From Periplaneta americana (taxonomy: Eukaryota > Arthropoda > Insecta > Blattodea > Blattidae), in the NCBI RefSeq assembly GCF_040183065.1, contig NC_091117.1, forward strand, positions 97,180,001-97,244,000: a DNA stretch of 64,000 nt. Reading direction: 5' to 3'. This document shows, piece by piece, positions 11,040 to 21,922 of the stretch. The stretch's first letter is position 1; each line of letters starts with the position of its first letter. Made by a program: the position numbers and the translations under genes. The notes beneath the pieces are model-generated. The model made no database searches and was not told the DNA's origin. It was given only the letters and a program-made list of their open reading frames with translations.

Positions 11040-11210
11040 TATAAATTAATCTTTAGAGAAATAAATTGCCGGCAATTTTATTTACTACTCGTAGAGTTGG
11101 CAACCCTAGTCAGACTTCAGATGCATACAAACAATGAAATTGTTATGCAAATCTGGCTTTCAGGTAGTAGCTCCCTATAAAGCAGGATAAAATAATTTCA
11201 AGGAAAAATT

Positions 11211-11287
11211 GTTCCGGAGCCGGGTATCAATCCCGGGACCCTTCGCTTAGCGCATGAATGCTCTAACAACTGAGCTACCCCAGGAAC
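11211..11287 (-). repeat. tRNA-like sequence (SINE head or tRNA pseudogene)
   Basis: On the minus strand, GTTCCTGGGGTAGCTCAGTT starts a cloverleaf-like fold. The acceptor ends GTTCC/GGAAC pair, the D arm GCTC/GAGC pairs, and the T stem CCGGG/CCCGG encloses ATTGATA instead of the usual TTCRANN loop. The anticodon stem is poor. It is bracketed by an inverted repeat AAGGAAAAATTGT (11200-11212 and about 11304-11317). The damaged T loop and flanking repeat argue for a mobile or pseudogene copy, not a working tRNA. Confidence 0.65.
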
Positions 11288-11404
11288 TATACACGACATC
11301 GTCACAATTTTTCCTTTATATCCACACAACTCAAATGGGCTGACAAGACACTAGAATTCAACTTTCAGTGCACACAAATTCTGTGTGACTTAAATATTGT
11401 GTTG

Positions 11405-11991
11405 TACACCAAAAGTGGAAGAAATTTTAAGTATTCGACAGAAAGTAAGGCTGCAACTACTGTAGATGAAGATATACTCTATGATGAACTGTGCCTGTTA
11501 AGTGTCGTGGATTCTTCCTTTGTGAAAAATACACATTTAACAAATTTTATAAAATAGTGTAAATATTTTCAGGATAGGAATGCCTCAGAGAAATCTGTAC
11601 AAATAAGAATGGTAGTTCAACATGTGTTACTATTCCTGCAAGCAATTCTTTTGTGGAGAGAGCATTCAGTATAATGAATATCTAAAAGCCGAACTTTGTA
11701 CTGGGGAAAATCTTAAATTTTGCTGTGTACAATTTTATCACTTTATAGCAAAATAAGAAGAAGCTCTTAAGATTGTGGTATCAAGCTCCAAACAAAAAAA
11801 TAAAAAGTGCATTTTTTGAACACTGAAGCAAGATTGTTTCTCAATTTATTATTATTATTATTGTTATTATTATGTTGTCCTATCATATAGTAGAGTCTGT
11901 ATTTAGTATAATATAATATATATTATATATTCATCCAAACTTGCGTGTGTAAAATGGCGGGTAATTTTATTTACCAGAGTTGGAAACCCTA
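11405..11991 (+). mobile_element. hAT relic, second copy of the TAGGGTTGCCA family, 5'-truncated
   Basis: The segment from AAAGTGGAAGAAATTTTAAG to the right end GGAAACCCTA matches 9113-9197 plus 9527-9890 and the terminus at 11108 of the larger copy. It retains the hAT motif VPASNSFVERAFSIMN near 11632-11680, followed by a stop. A left end and target duplications are not visible. Confidence 0.75.
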
Positions 11992-12329
11992 CATACTAAT
12001 CAATTATAAATAAATATGTAAATCATAAACAGTGAAACGATTTTACGTCAACCAACAAAAAAACTAAAGTGAGCATGGTGCTCACATGGCGACTAAGGAC
12101 TAGTTAATTGAAACAAACGACACATGGTGCTTATATAGGGTTTTTAAGATTAAAATTGAATGAGAGGTTCCAGAAAAAAGCTGTGACACGTAGAAAGTGA
12201 TACTTTTATGGAGACAAAATAATTTGGAACTATTGTTGTTCCAATTATGAAGTTATCGAGAACATTGTGTTTTAACCGAACAAGAATTAAACAGGTTTAA
12301 AAGTATAATTCATATAAAGAGTTTATACA

Positions 12330-12330
<1 letters not shown>
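11992..12330. other. No recognised feature
   Basis: A+T-rich sequence between the hAT relic and the TAA microsatellite. No motif or gene was recognised on either strand. Confidence 0.6.

Positions 12331-12376
<46 letters not shown>
12331..12376. repeat. (TAA)n microsatellite
   Basis: About 15 uninterrupted TAA units ending AATAATCTG. Confidence 0.98.
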
Positions 12377-12441
12377 CTGAATTTATAGTTTTCATTATTT
12401 GCATCAGTTAGAAATAATATAACTACATTACAATTTTGTGA

Positions 12442-12825
12442 TTATATATATATACTTACGGCTTTTAAGGAACCCGAAGGTTCATTGCCACCCTCACATA
12501 AGCCTGCCATCGGTCCTTATACTGAGCAAGATTAATCCAGTCTCTATCATCACATCCCACCTTCCTCAAATCCATTTTAATATTATCTTCCCATCTACGT
12601 CTTGGCCTCCCAACTAACATTCTATATGCATTTCTGGATTCGCCCATACATGCTACATGCCCTGCCCAGCTCAAACGTCTGGATTTCATGTTCCTAATTA
12701 TGTCAAGTGAAGAATAAAATGCATGTAGTTCTGTGTTATGTAATTTTCTCCATTCTTCTGTAACTTCATTCCTCTTAGCCCCAAATATTTTCCTAAACAC
12801 CTTATTCTCAAACACCCTTAACCTC
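12442..12825 (-). mobile_element. RTE-like LINE family A, 5'-truncated copy
   Basis: The minus strand encodes the last ~120 residues of the LINE A ORF: RLRVFENKVFRKIFGAKR, SRRLSWAGHVACMGESRN, GRPRRRWEDNIKMDL, stopping after MNLRVP. The 3' end is a short TAAG/TATA-type tail at the left. A 14-bp target duplication TTACAATTTTGTGA at 12428-12441 and 12826-12839 proves a 5'-truncated target-primed insertion. The same C-terminus is seen in the copies at 46161-46540 and 57650-58062. Confidence 0.92.
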
Positions 12826-13198
12826 TTACAATTTTGTGACCCTGTCATCTAATCAAGATGTAAATGAAGTTGCTTCTAAATACTGTGTGTGTAAGAAGAC
12901 ATGTAAACCTGCTGTTAACATACACTTAGAAAAATTACATCCTGAATATCGAAGGAGGGAGAAAAGTAGTTTAACATTATTCTTCAACCACCCATCAGTA
13001 AATTATACTAAATTCTCCATCGAGATCCAAGTAATGTGAAAGAAATAGTAGACCTACTATTACAAATACCCCTCTTATTCAAAATTCACCAGTTGCTAAC
13101 CAGCATCAAAATCCAGAATCTATATCAGATTAACACAGTTCTGGAATCTATCGGAAACCTGTCTGACAATGATGAAACCTTGGCAGAGAACTCATCTA

Positions 13199-14506
13199 CG
13201 AGGCGTGTTCTTAAAGTAAGTTCCGTTTTCAATTATAGCCGTCGCATCACTGCAATCGTTATTTTGCGCATGTGTGTTTTCTTCTTCAGTCCTCAGGCAA
13301 CCTGTGCATGCAGTTTCAGAGCTTCAGTCCATGTGTGTTGTTAGTTGTGATCAGTTGAAATGTTTAAAGTGATCGAGCACCATGCCAACTGTGAGCTATG
13401 GTCTATTATCCGTTTCTTGAATGCGAGGAACATCAAACCAGCTGACATTCATTGTCAACTTTGTGAGGTGTATAGTCATGATGCCATTAGTGATGGAATG
13501 GTCAGGAGATGGATTAGGAAGTTCAACGAGGCAGCGTCTCTGTGCATGACAAGCAGTGTACCGGTCAGCCATCTTTGATCAATGACGATTTGGTGCATGC
13601 TGTCGATGAAAAAATTCATGAGGACAGGAGGTTCACAATTTCTTCGCTTTCCTTGAATTTTCCACAAATGTCGCGGAGTGTTCTCTACAAAATTGTGACA
13701 GATCAATTACGATATCGAAAACTGTGCTCACGATAGGTACTCAAGATGCTCACCGAGGAACACAAAACCAAATGAGCTTCCAGTGCATTGAGCTTTCTCA
13801 CACATTACAGTGAGCAAGGCGATGAGTTTCTTGACCATATCGTGACAGGTGACGAGACTTGGTGTCTCACATGACACCTGAATCGAAACAGCAGTCCATG
13901 GAATGGAGGCACACTGCATCGCCAAGGAAAAAGAAATTCAAACAAACCATGTCAACACGCAAGATCATATGCACCGTTTTTTGGGACAGAAAAGGAGTCC
14001 TACTCATCGAATTCTTGCCTTGGGGTGAAACTATTAATAGAGAAACCTATTGTCAGACCTTGAAGAAGCTCTGTCGCACAATTCAGAACAAGAGACGTGG
14101 GATGCTGACCGACGGAGTTGTGTTGCTTCGTGACAACGCTCGGCTACACACAGCTTGTGACACCCAAAATCTCATCTCTAAATTTGACTGGAAACAAACT
14201 GACCATCCCCCCTACAGCCCGGATTTCATCTCTTCCTGCACCTCAAGAAGTTCCTCAGTGGTCAACGTTTTGATGGCAACGATGAAGTGAAAAAAGCAGT
14301 GTGGGATGGTTCGCATCGCAGGCGGGCAAATTCTACAATGAGGGGATAGAAAGACTTGTGCCACAACTCGATAAATGTCTCAATAATGGTGGAGATTATG
14401 TTGAGAAGTCTGAAGTTTGGGGAATACAATGCTACAAAAATGGTTTGTAAATATCTTCCCCTTTACTTACTACGCCCTTTTGGAACTTACTTAAGAACAC
14501 GCCTCA
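13199..14506 (+). mobile_element. mariner element, 1.3 kb, full length with TIRs
   Basis: TA flanks at 13197-13198 and 14507-14508. Inverted repeats read CGAGGCGTGTTCTTAAAGTA on the left and TGAGGCGTGTTCTTAAGTAA as the complement of the right. The length of 1308 bp is standard for mariner. It encodes a heavily frameshifted transposase and lies inside LINE F. Confidence 0.92.
13360..14400 (+). pseudogene. mariner transposase, frameshifted, third catalytic Asp deleted
   Basis: The start MFKVIEHHANCELWSIIRFL opens the paired helix-turn-helix region, continuing with MVRRWIRKFNEA and, after a frameshift, DKQCTGQPSLINDD and RSVLYKIVTDQLRYRKLCSR. The first catalytic Asp is in HIVTGDETW (about 13840-13860). 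A third frame carries the second, LLRDNARLHTA, and DHPPYSPDF. After PDF the family normally has LAPSDFHLF, where the third Asp lies. Here the text goes directly to FHLFLHLKKFLSGQRF in another frame, so a small deletion near 14222-14226 removed the LAPSD block. Non-functional. Confidence 0.88.
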
Positions 14507-15571
14507 TATTACTTCTGAAATCAATTGACAATTAAATCCCATGCCTGAATGGAAAGAAAATGTTAATAAAATAATGAAGTCCAAAGCAAACACTGAAGAA
14601 TTTGAAATACTATTACAAGAAGGTTTCGATTTTATGGAGGGGTGGGGAGAGATGCCTGTACAGCAACATCCTATTATGTTATTGTTAAACTACAGAGCTC
14701 ACGAAATATGGAAGCATAATAATTATAAATTATTGACAAATCCACATAGAAAATCCAAAAGTTAAAGAGATTTGAATAAAACAAGTATGAATATATGAAC
14801 TCACTCAATACAACTTTTACAGATATAAAGTAGCTCAAAAATTGTTTAATAATGTAAGTAAGAAGAAAATTTAAAAATCCCTCTAAATATAATAACAGAA
14901 CATTTTGAAAAGATATTTGGTAGAGATAAGTGCTAATAACAACTCTCCTCTTCCTGATGATATAAATAATGCAGATGCTCTGGAAGACATAATATGAGTA
15001 GTGAGGGAAGAAGATACCCATTCATAATGCTTTATTTGGCATTAAAGCACTCATATCTCTAGGTCTGGATAAAATAATTGTTCATGTCTTAAAACTTTAA
15101 AAAAACCGAGAGGCTGCTGTCATTATTAGTGTGTGTTATCCTCCATTTTAAATATGCTCCTAAAATCGCTGAGGCCCACATAAACAATTTTAATATAAAG
15201 AGGAGAAGATGTTAATGATATGAAAGAGTGGAGGCCTATTCCAATCTTTTCAGTAATTAGAATATTATTGAACGAATTTTTTATTCAAAACTTCCTTTTA
15301 CATTATCCTAATACTCAACAAATAGGATTTATAAATACCCAAGAATGCTGCTTAAATTAATGGATGTCTTAAAATGGCTAAACTGAAAAAGAAGAACTTA
15401 TCAATTTCTACTTTTCGACGTTTCAAAAGCTTTTGATTTGATTGGGCACAATCATATTATTTTATAGCTTTTAGGAAATGAAATACCATACTCCAAGAAA
15501 ATTATATTGTACGATTTGAGTGCCTGTTAATAGACAACACAATACAAGTAAAAACAAATTTACTTAAAAAG

Positions 15572-15832
15572 TAGCCACCGGCGTAGCTCAGTCGGCTAAG
15601 GCGCTTGCCTGCCGGTCTGGAGTTGCGTTCGGGCGTGGGTTCGATTCCCGCTTGGGCTTATTACCTGGTTGGGTTTTTTCCGAGGTTTTCCCCAACCATA
15701 AGGCAAATGTCAGGTAATCTCTGGCGAATCCTCGGCCTCATCTCGCCAAATATCATCTCGCTATCACCAAACTCATCGACGCTAAATAACCTCATAGTTG
15801 ATACAGCGTCGTTAAATAACCAAATAAAAAAA
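15572..15832 (+). mobile_element. tRNA-derived SINE, family A, copy 2
   Basis: The head reads CCGGCGTAGCTCAGTCGGCT (A box) and GTGGGTTCGATTCCCGC (B box). The body has TTACCTGGTTGGGT, and the 3' end reads ACAGCGTCGTTAAATAACCA with an A tail. The 10-bp target duplication ACTTAAAAAG is at 15562-15571 and 15833-15842. It is inserted within the RT of LINE F. Confidence 0.93.
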
Positions 15833-15905
15833 ACTTAAAAAGCGAACCAATTAAAGTAAAGTGTGGTGTTCTCCAAGGTTTCCCATTATTACTTATATTA
15901 TTCAA

Positions 15906-16178
15906 CAGGGCTGCCAAGTTAACATTCTAAAATAAGCTGGAAATCATGTTCAAAAAAGCTGACAATATCACTATTAATTATTTTCATTAAAAAAAAGTAA
16001 ATACATTACCATACATACAATAACAAATTATTCAGCTTTGAAAATGTGAACCACAACAAATATTGCCAGATTACTAAGAATTACTTTTATTATAGTCTTC
16101 AGTGGGATGTCTGGCTTTATTAAAATATTTTTCATCACTTGTTCATGGCACTTTCCCTCATAGTTTAATTTGTAATAT
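15906..16178. other. No recognised feature
   Basis: Short A+T-rich gap between the end of LINE F similarity and the first 980-bp MITE. Confidence 0.6.
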
Positions 16179-16181
16179 ATA

Positions 16182-17165
16182 GGCCCGATTGTATAAACCA
16201 TTTAATCTTAGATCAGAGGTTAAATTGATCCTTGTTTCAGCTGAACTTGGAATTTTGTGTTGTATAAAGTCTAATCTGAGATTAATTTGTCTCAAACTAA
16301 AGTCAACTTTGACTGAAGAAATTTCTCCGATTAAGTTAGATGATCCAAGTTCTGTTATTTCTTTTCTGTTTGAAATATATGAGTGACAGATTGTGCAAAT
16401 AAAATATCCATTATTATAAATATTAACAGATATGTTACGTACATTTATATATATTTCTTTCAATTTCTTGCCTTAATACATAAACATTCTTATATTTTAT
16501 AAGGCTCTATCGTGTTCAGCAGTATCAAATAACATAACCTATAATTATATTATGTTTATAACAACCATTAATTATTAATGGATATGATAGGTACATTCAT
16601 AAATGTTCAATTAACTGTATTACTAAACGAAAATTGTCGTTTTATAAAGCTTTATTATGTTTAGCAGTATCAAACACCATAACATGATAACAACTTGGAG
16701 AACAGTCAACCTTCTTCTTATTGTCCGCCATTATTTACATTGAAAAAAAAACCAGTGTCTCCAACTGAGTGTAATACGGAAAGTCGCCAAAAAGTAGTTG
16801 TAAAGTCGCTAGATTTCTCATTATCAACAAAGAAAGATTAAATTTGGTCACTATGGGGTGCTACAAAGGTCACTAAAGCCCTATTTAAGCAATATAAAAG
16901 TTAAAAGAAATTGTTGTTGAAGAAGAGTTAAAGTCGTTGGATTGGCGACACTGAACAAACCTGTATAACATGGTCCGCGCATCACGTATTTCACCTGTTT
17001 ATGCGATGTTGCCAAATCCTTTTCACGTGAACTTAGATTGCATTTGAACCAAGGTAATTTGATCGCAGAAAAGTTTTATACAATAAAGAAGTGTCTGAAC
17101 TCGGTTTACTTTTCGATCTACGATCAAAACTGATCTTTAGTCAGGGAGTTTTATACAATTGGGCC
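16182..17165. mobile_element. Harbinger-like MITE M1, copy 1 (984 bp)
   Basis: The ends are GGCCCGATTGTATAAA and the complement of GGCCCAATTGTATAAA, with 3-bp direct repeats ATA at 16179-16181 and 17166-17168. A nearly identical element is at 18081-19060. There is no transposase-like frame. The 3-bp target duplication and G-rich terminus suggest PIF/Harbinger. Confidence 0.88.
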
Positions 17166-17168
17166 ATA

Positions 17169-18077
17169 ATGAAAGAAAGAGTTATGTTTGTCTTCATTTT
17201 GTCTGTTTAAACTGAAAACTCTCTTCTGTTGTGGTAATGTCATAAGAAATGGTATAACTTGTCATGATTTGGACTGCCAGTGCAGTTCAATTCTTTGTAA
17301 AGATTGTTCCACACTTCCCGAAAATAGGAATTATGGGTACTGTTTGTTAGATCTTTCTGTTTAGATTTGTGAAGCATATATATAAACATAGAACTTGGTC
17401 GAAGTTACTGCCCACACATGTACTACTACAATAATCATCATCATCATCATCATTGAATGGCAAGTTCACTTGAAAATACTTAAGTTCACTTGAAAATACT
17501 TAACGAAAGTATAAAAGAAAGCCCTGATTCCTTCAAAAAAGTATTGGCCTGGCTTTCTCCAGTATGTCCTTCATCTATTAGCTTCCTGAGACGCTGTTTA
17601 CATGTCAAACCAATAAATAACTCTGAAACTACAAATCTCTTAAAAAATATATGCATGGTGACTCTTTCTGTAGAGTCAAATTGAAAGAATTAAACATAGG
17701 CAGTACATGCTGGAAGGCGAGTAAATAAATTTCTGTCATGGAGATCATTACATAAGTTTTGAAGTCTCTATAAAAGTTTAAATTGTAAATTCAAATAAAC
17801 CAAATGATACAAAATAATCTGGCACAGCACCTGTGAAAAAAATGTAACAAATGGGTACTGCGCACTGACAAACCTTAGAAAATGCTGATGTCAGCTTTAA
17901 AAGCTGCCTTGTATAAGTGCATTTGCATTTGTACATGATTTGGCTTTAATCAGAAGGGATGAAAGATCAGCAGTTGAGCTTATCAATCTGGCAGAGAGTA
18001 GGCTAGCAGTAGCCTTTGAATGATACACATTTACATCACATGAGAAATCTAGAGAAGAAAACATCACTCAAACACTT
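17169..18077. other. Spacer between the two MITE M1 copies
   Basis: No gene recognised. It contains an ATC/TCA microsatellite at about 17434-17453 and a 21-bp tandem duplication (AAGTTCACTTGAAAATACTT twice) at 17462-17503. The short frame at 17490-17684 has no known motif. Confidence 0.6.
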
Positions 18078-18080
18078 TAA

Positions 18081-19060
18081 GGCCCGATTGTATAAACCAT
18101 TTAATCTTAGATCAAAGGTTAAATTGATCCTCGTTCTAGCTGAATTTGGAATTTTGTGTTGTATAAAGTCTAATCTGAGATTAATTTGTCTCAAACTAAG
18201 TCAACTTTGACTGAAGAAATTTCTCCGATTAAGTTAGATGATCCAAGTTCTGTTATTTCTTTTCTGTTTGAAATATACGAGTGACAGATTGTGCAATAAA
18301 ATATCCATTATTATTAATATTAATAGATATGATAGGTACATTTATATATATTTCTTTCAATTTCTTGCCTTAATACATAAACATTCTTATATTTTATAAG
18401 GCTCTATCGTGTTCAGCAGTATCAAATAACATAACCTATAATTATATTATGTTTATAACAACCATTAATTATTAATGGATATGATAGGTACATTCATAAA
18501 TTTTCAATTAACTGTATTACTAAACGAAAATTGTCGTTTTATAAAGCTTTATTATGTTTAGCAGTATCAAACACCATAACATAACAACTCAGAGAACAGT
18601 CAACCTTCTTCTTATTGTCCGCCATTATTTACATTGCACAAAAAACCAGTGTCTCCAACAGAGTGTAATACGGAAAGTCGCCAAAAAGTAGTTGTAAAGT
18701 CGCTAAATTTCTCGTTATCAACAAAGAAAGATTAAATTTTGTCACTATGGGGTGCTAAAAAGGTCACTAAAGCCCTATTTAAGCAATATAAAAATTAAAA
18801 GAAATTGTTGTTGAAAAAGAGTTAAAGTCGCTGGATTGGCGACACTGAACAAACCTGTATAACATGGTCCGCGCATCACGTATTTCACCTGTTTATGCGA
18901 TGTTGCCAAAGCCTTTTCACGTGAACTTAGATTGCATTTGAACCAAGGTAATTTGATCGCAGAAAAGTTTTATACAATAGAAGAAGTGTCTGAACTCGGT
19001 TCACTTTTCGATCTTCGATTAAAGTTGATCTTTAGTCAGGGAGTTTTATACAATTGGGCC
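18081..19060. mobile_element. Harbinger-like MITE M1, copy 2 (980 bp)
   Basis: It has the same ends as copy 1, the same orientation and about 95% identity by eye over the whole length. The 3-bp target duplication is TAA (18078-18080 and 19061-19063), which fits the TWA preference of Harbinger. The different target duplications show two separate insertions, not a segmental duplication. Confidence 0.9.
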
Positions 19061-19179
19061 TAAGATTACTTCAGGCAACGTCACTCCTCAAAATACGAGA
19101 AAACATCTCAGAAAAGTTATCATAAAACGATCTTTTGAACCTTGGTGCCAGCTCCCACATAAAGGCAAAGGTTTCTGTA

Positions 19180-19915
19180 TGAGGCCTATTCATAAAGTAA
19201 CCTCCGTTTGGTAATTAAAAAAACGCAAATACAGGTACAGAATATTTTATTATAACAGCTTGAAGCTACACTCTTACACTACTTTTCGACATAGTCACCC
19301 TTCAAATTGAGGTACTTATCATATCTTTTAACTATCTTTGAAATCCTCTCAGGACTCTGGCACCTGGGACTTTAACTACCCTTCAACACTACTTTTCAGC
19401 TCTTAATGTTGATCAAACCACTGAGAAGCAAGCCACTTTTCATGTGTGAAGAGATGGTAAACACTGGGAGCCAATTCTGGACTGTATGTGGGATGATCGA
19501 ACAGTTCCCACTTGACCTGCTGAAGAAGTTGCAGAGTGCGAAAGGCAGTATGGGGGTGGGCATTATCTTGCATAAACAACACACCCATACTCAGCAAACC
19601 ACAACACTTCTTCTGTATGGCTCTTCTCAATTTTGTTAGAGTTTCACAATAGACTTGTGAACTGATTGCTGTACCTCTCTCCATAAAGTCCACCAACAGC
19701 ACCTTTTGACTGTCCCAAAAAAGAATTGCCATGAGTTTTCTGGTGGAGAAATTCTAGCAGTACATTTTTTACTTTCTCGGTGAGTGTCTGTAACATGATT
19801 TCATTGACTGCCTCTTCATTTCAACATTTATGTAAGAAACCCATGTCTCATCACTGGTGACATTCTTGCTCAGAAATTCTTCTCCTTTGATGCGGTAACA
19901 CAACAGGAAGGTTAA
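19180..19915 (-). pseudogene. mariner element remnant, 3' half, transposase broken
   Basis: The right end of the element (left here) begins after TA at 19178-19179 with TGAGGCCTATTCATAAAGTA. The minus strand (19732 down to 19403) encodes MAILFWDSQKVLLVDFMERG, VLFMQDNAHPHTA and DHPTYSPELAPSVYHLF. The second catalytic Asp is kept (QDNA), but the third (APSD) is changed to APSV. The 5' half and the other terminus are not found; similarity fades near 19915. Confidence 0.85.
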
Positions 19916-20423
19916 AGCAGATCCCATCCATGGATAAAGCAGTTAAGAAAAAATTCCAATTTTGCTCAAGTCTTCTGACAATTTAATTTTTTTAACTGTT
20001 GAAAATGATAAAGTTGACATGGTTTTTTAATATAAAACAAGTTTTATACTTAAGTTTGCCAGACGGTATTGTAAAAATTAACAAAATTCCCGATTTTTTA
20101 AAGAAAAATTCGGAAAACCAGCATTTTAGATATTTTAAATTTATTGAGCTGTTTATTAAAGAGCCATTCCATGGTAAAGTGAGGTTGAGTACTAATTTTT
20201 CAAAATAAAAAAAAAATGTTTATTTAAACAGGAAACAACTTTAAATTGTTCATATTTCTTCTCCCTTCTGAAAGAAACTTTTCTACTATTTCTATAACTA
20301 ACCTACTTTTAGTCAAAGTTAGCATACATGCTCAGTAGTGACGTATGAGGTTTATTGTGTCACTTTGTTGGCATCAGTGTTCTCCTTGTACAAGTGTGAA
20401 CAGACTGCAGTGTACAGAAGCTG
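19916..20423. other. No recognised gene
   Basis: A short plus-strand frame (19999-20208) is lysine-, phenylalanine- and isoleucine-rich and typical of A+T-rich noise. Nothing else is recognised before the Harbinger MITE. Confidence 0.6.
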
Positions 20424-20426
20424 TAA

Positions 20427-20886
20427 GGCTGAACTCACACAGACCACAACTTTGCGATTATTTTGCAGTTTTGTGTGGCTGTGCTGTTGGCAGAATCAAC
20501 CACACACAGACTTCTTTTTTGTCATCGCTTGAAGACCATATCGACCACAGACAACAACACCGCAAGTTTAGCTATTTGCTGTCGGCAGTTTAAGAAAGCA
20601 TCTGTCATTTTCAAGAATATGATGCAAAGCGTCTGTCATTTCCAAGGATACAGTGTCAGCAGCAAGTGGTCGGCAAGTCGCACTATGAGAGTTGCTCTTG
20701 ACTACCAACAGTGACAATTCTGTAGTTGATACCGACCACTCATTGCGACAGATGTCGAAAATGACTTCAGTTTGGGGTCAGTGTGAGTTACTATCATCTG
20801 TTTCCATACTAATTCCTGCCCACCTACAGCACAACCACACAAAACTGCAAAATAATCGCAAAGTTGTGGTCCATGTGAGTTAAGCC
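20427..20886. mobile_element. PIF/Harbinger-type MITE (460 bp)
   Basis: TAA target duplications are at 20424-20426 and 20887-20889. The inverted repeat starts GGCTGAACTCACACAGACCA on the left and GGCTTAACTCACATGGACCA as the complement of the right. It continues for about 70 bp through a segment with GCGATTATTTTGCAGTTTTG. There is no transposase; the short overlapping frames are spurious. Confidence 0.9.
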
Positions 20887-21922
20887 TAAGAAGAAGAGTT
20901 GTGCTGCACATCTGCATTAAAATAATGTTAAAATATAAGGTAAGTTGAATTCAGAATAGATTCTGATTATATGTTGTTTAGATGTAACAAACGTAATTAA
21001 CACAAACTTGAAAAAAGTTTATTTTATGCAAGAAAGAACCATAAGAATTTTAAAATGGTAAACAAAAGTGAGAAACTTTGTGTGTTTAATCAACTAGTAA
21101 CAATGGAATATTATTTAACATTTTTTTTTTCTTTTTAAAAATAAGGAATTAAAAAACGTAACATACATAACACTTCTCTATTATATGTTACTAACCTCTG
21201 AGAAATGCTATTCTTCAAAACAATTTATACAACATTTATTATGATTTATGTTCTTAATATCAAAAATAGTACTTTGTTGTCACATAATACGGATTTTTAA
21301 ATATTATTTTTGAAATTAGGCTTAATTCATCTTATTGCAGACAATGTGAGTTCAACAGAAATAGGTAAGAAAATGGAGGGAGAAATTGAAACAAAATGAA
21401 GAAATTTATAAAAAAAAGTACTTGGAGAAAGAAAGAGATAGAGGAAAGAAGAATAGAGGAACTGAAAAGAAAAAATATATAAATGGATTCAAAAAAATTG
21501 AAACTGAAGCATTTGCAGACTGCTGGTAGGGTACGAAAATGCAGGGAAGAGGAGGCTGAGTACTGTTCCTCACGAAACTTCAGATTACAAGTGTCCACTA
21601 TCCTTAGGGAAAGCTGAAAACAAAGTGAAAACGGTAATGCCTAAGAGCCCCAGTAAAATGTCAGCAGCAATGAAGAAGCTAGTCAATGACGAAATTCAAG
21701 TTGCTTATTGGAGCCATGATCGAGTAAGTTTGTCCACTTGCTGTGTGTGGTTGTAAAATACAATTCGTTCTTTGTTATAGTAAGAATTGATCTCTCCCAT
21801 GATAAATTTTCTGTTTGGGCTTGTATGAAGGAAGTGATGCTGAAGTTAAAATCAGAATTCTCCAATCTCAATTCAGTACCTATTTTCGCTGATGGCTGTG
21901 CTCCTCAATTTAAGCATAAATA

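Larger units (their letters stand above)
8869..11108. mobile_element. Old hAT element, ends TAGGGTTGCCA, with nested insertions
   Basis: Left end TTGGGTTGCCA (the second base probably mutated from A) and right end TTGGCAACCCTA form the inverted repeat. The 8-bp duplications GTTAGACT (8861-8868) and GTCAGACT (11109-11116) differ by one base. They reconstitute the dispersed repeat R1 when joined. Inside are a SINE (9202-9516), a mariner-type MITE (10201-11039) and a remnant of the hAT dimerisation region near 9650-9690. A second, 5'-truncated copy of the same family is at 11405-11991. Confidence 0.82.
12840..15905 (+). pseudogene. Old LINE (family F) with N-terminal zinc-finger-like motif and RT remnant, split by three insertions
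   Basis: Pieces in order on the plus strand: YCVCKKTCKPAVNIHLEKLH at about 12870-12930 (Cys/His finger-like), a linker at 14541-14765 (FDFMEGWG, then NYKLLTNPHRKSK), and RT pieces at about 15380-15900 (FLLFDVSKAFD, IDNTIQVKTNLL, GVLQGFPLL). These fit an R2-like or related LINE with a single ORF carrying an N-terminal finger. The catalytic YADD region is missing. The body is interrupted at its left by LINE A (12442-12825), in the middle by a mariner (13199-14506) and in the RT by a SINE (15572-15832). Clade assignment is tentative. Confidence 0.6.

Noticed and set aside
15588-15660. Possible functional tRNA gene
   Set aside because: The A and B boxes belong to SINE A: the SINE body, tail and target duplication are all present.
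20338-20917. Several overlapping 60-80-codon frames
   Set aside because: They fall on the inverted repeats of the Harbinger MITE and have no conserved protein motif.
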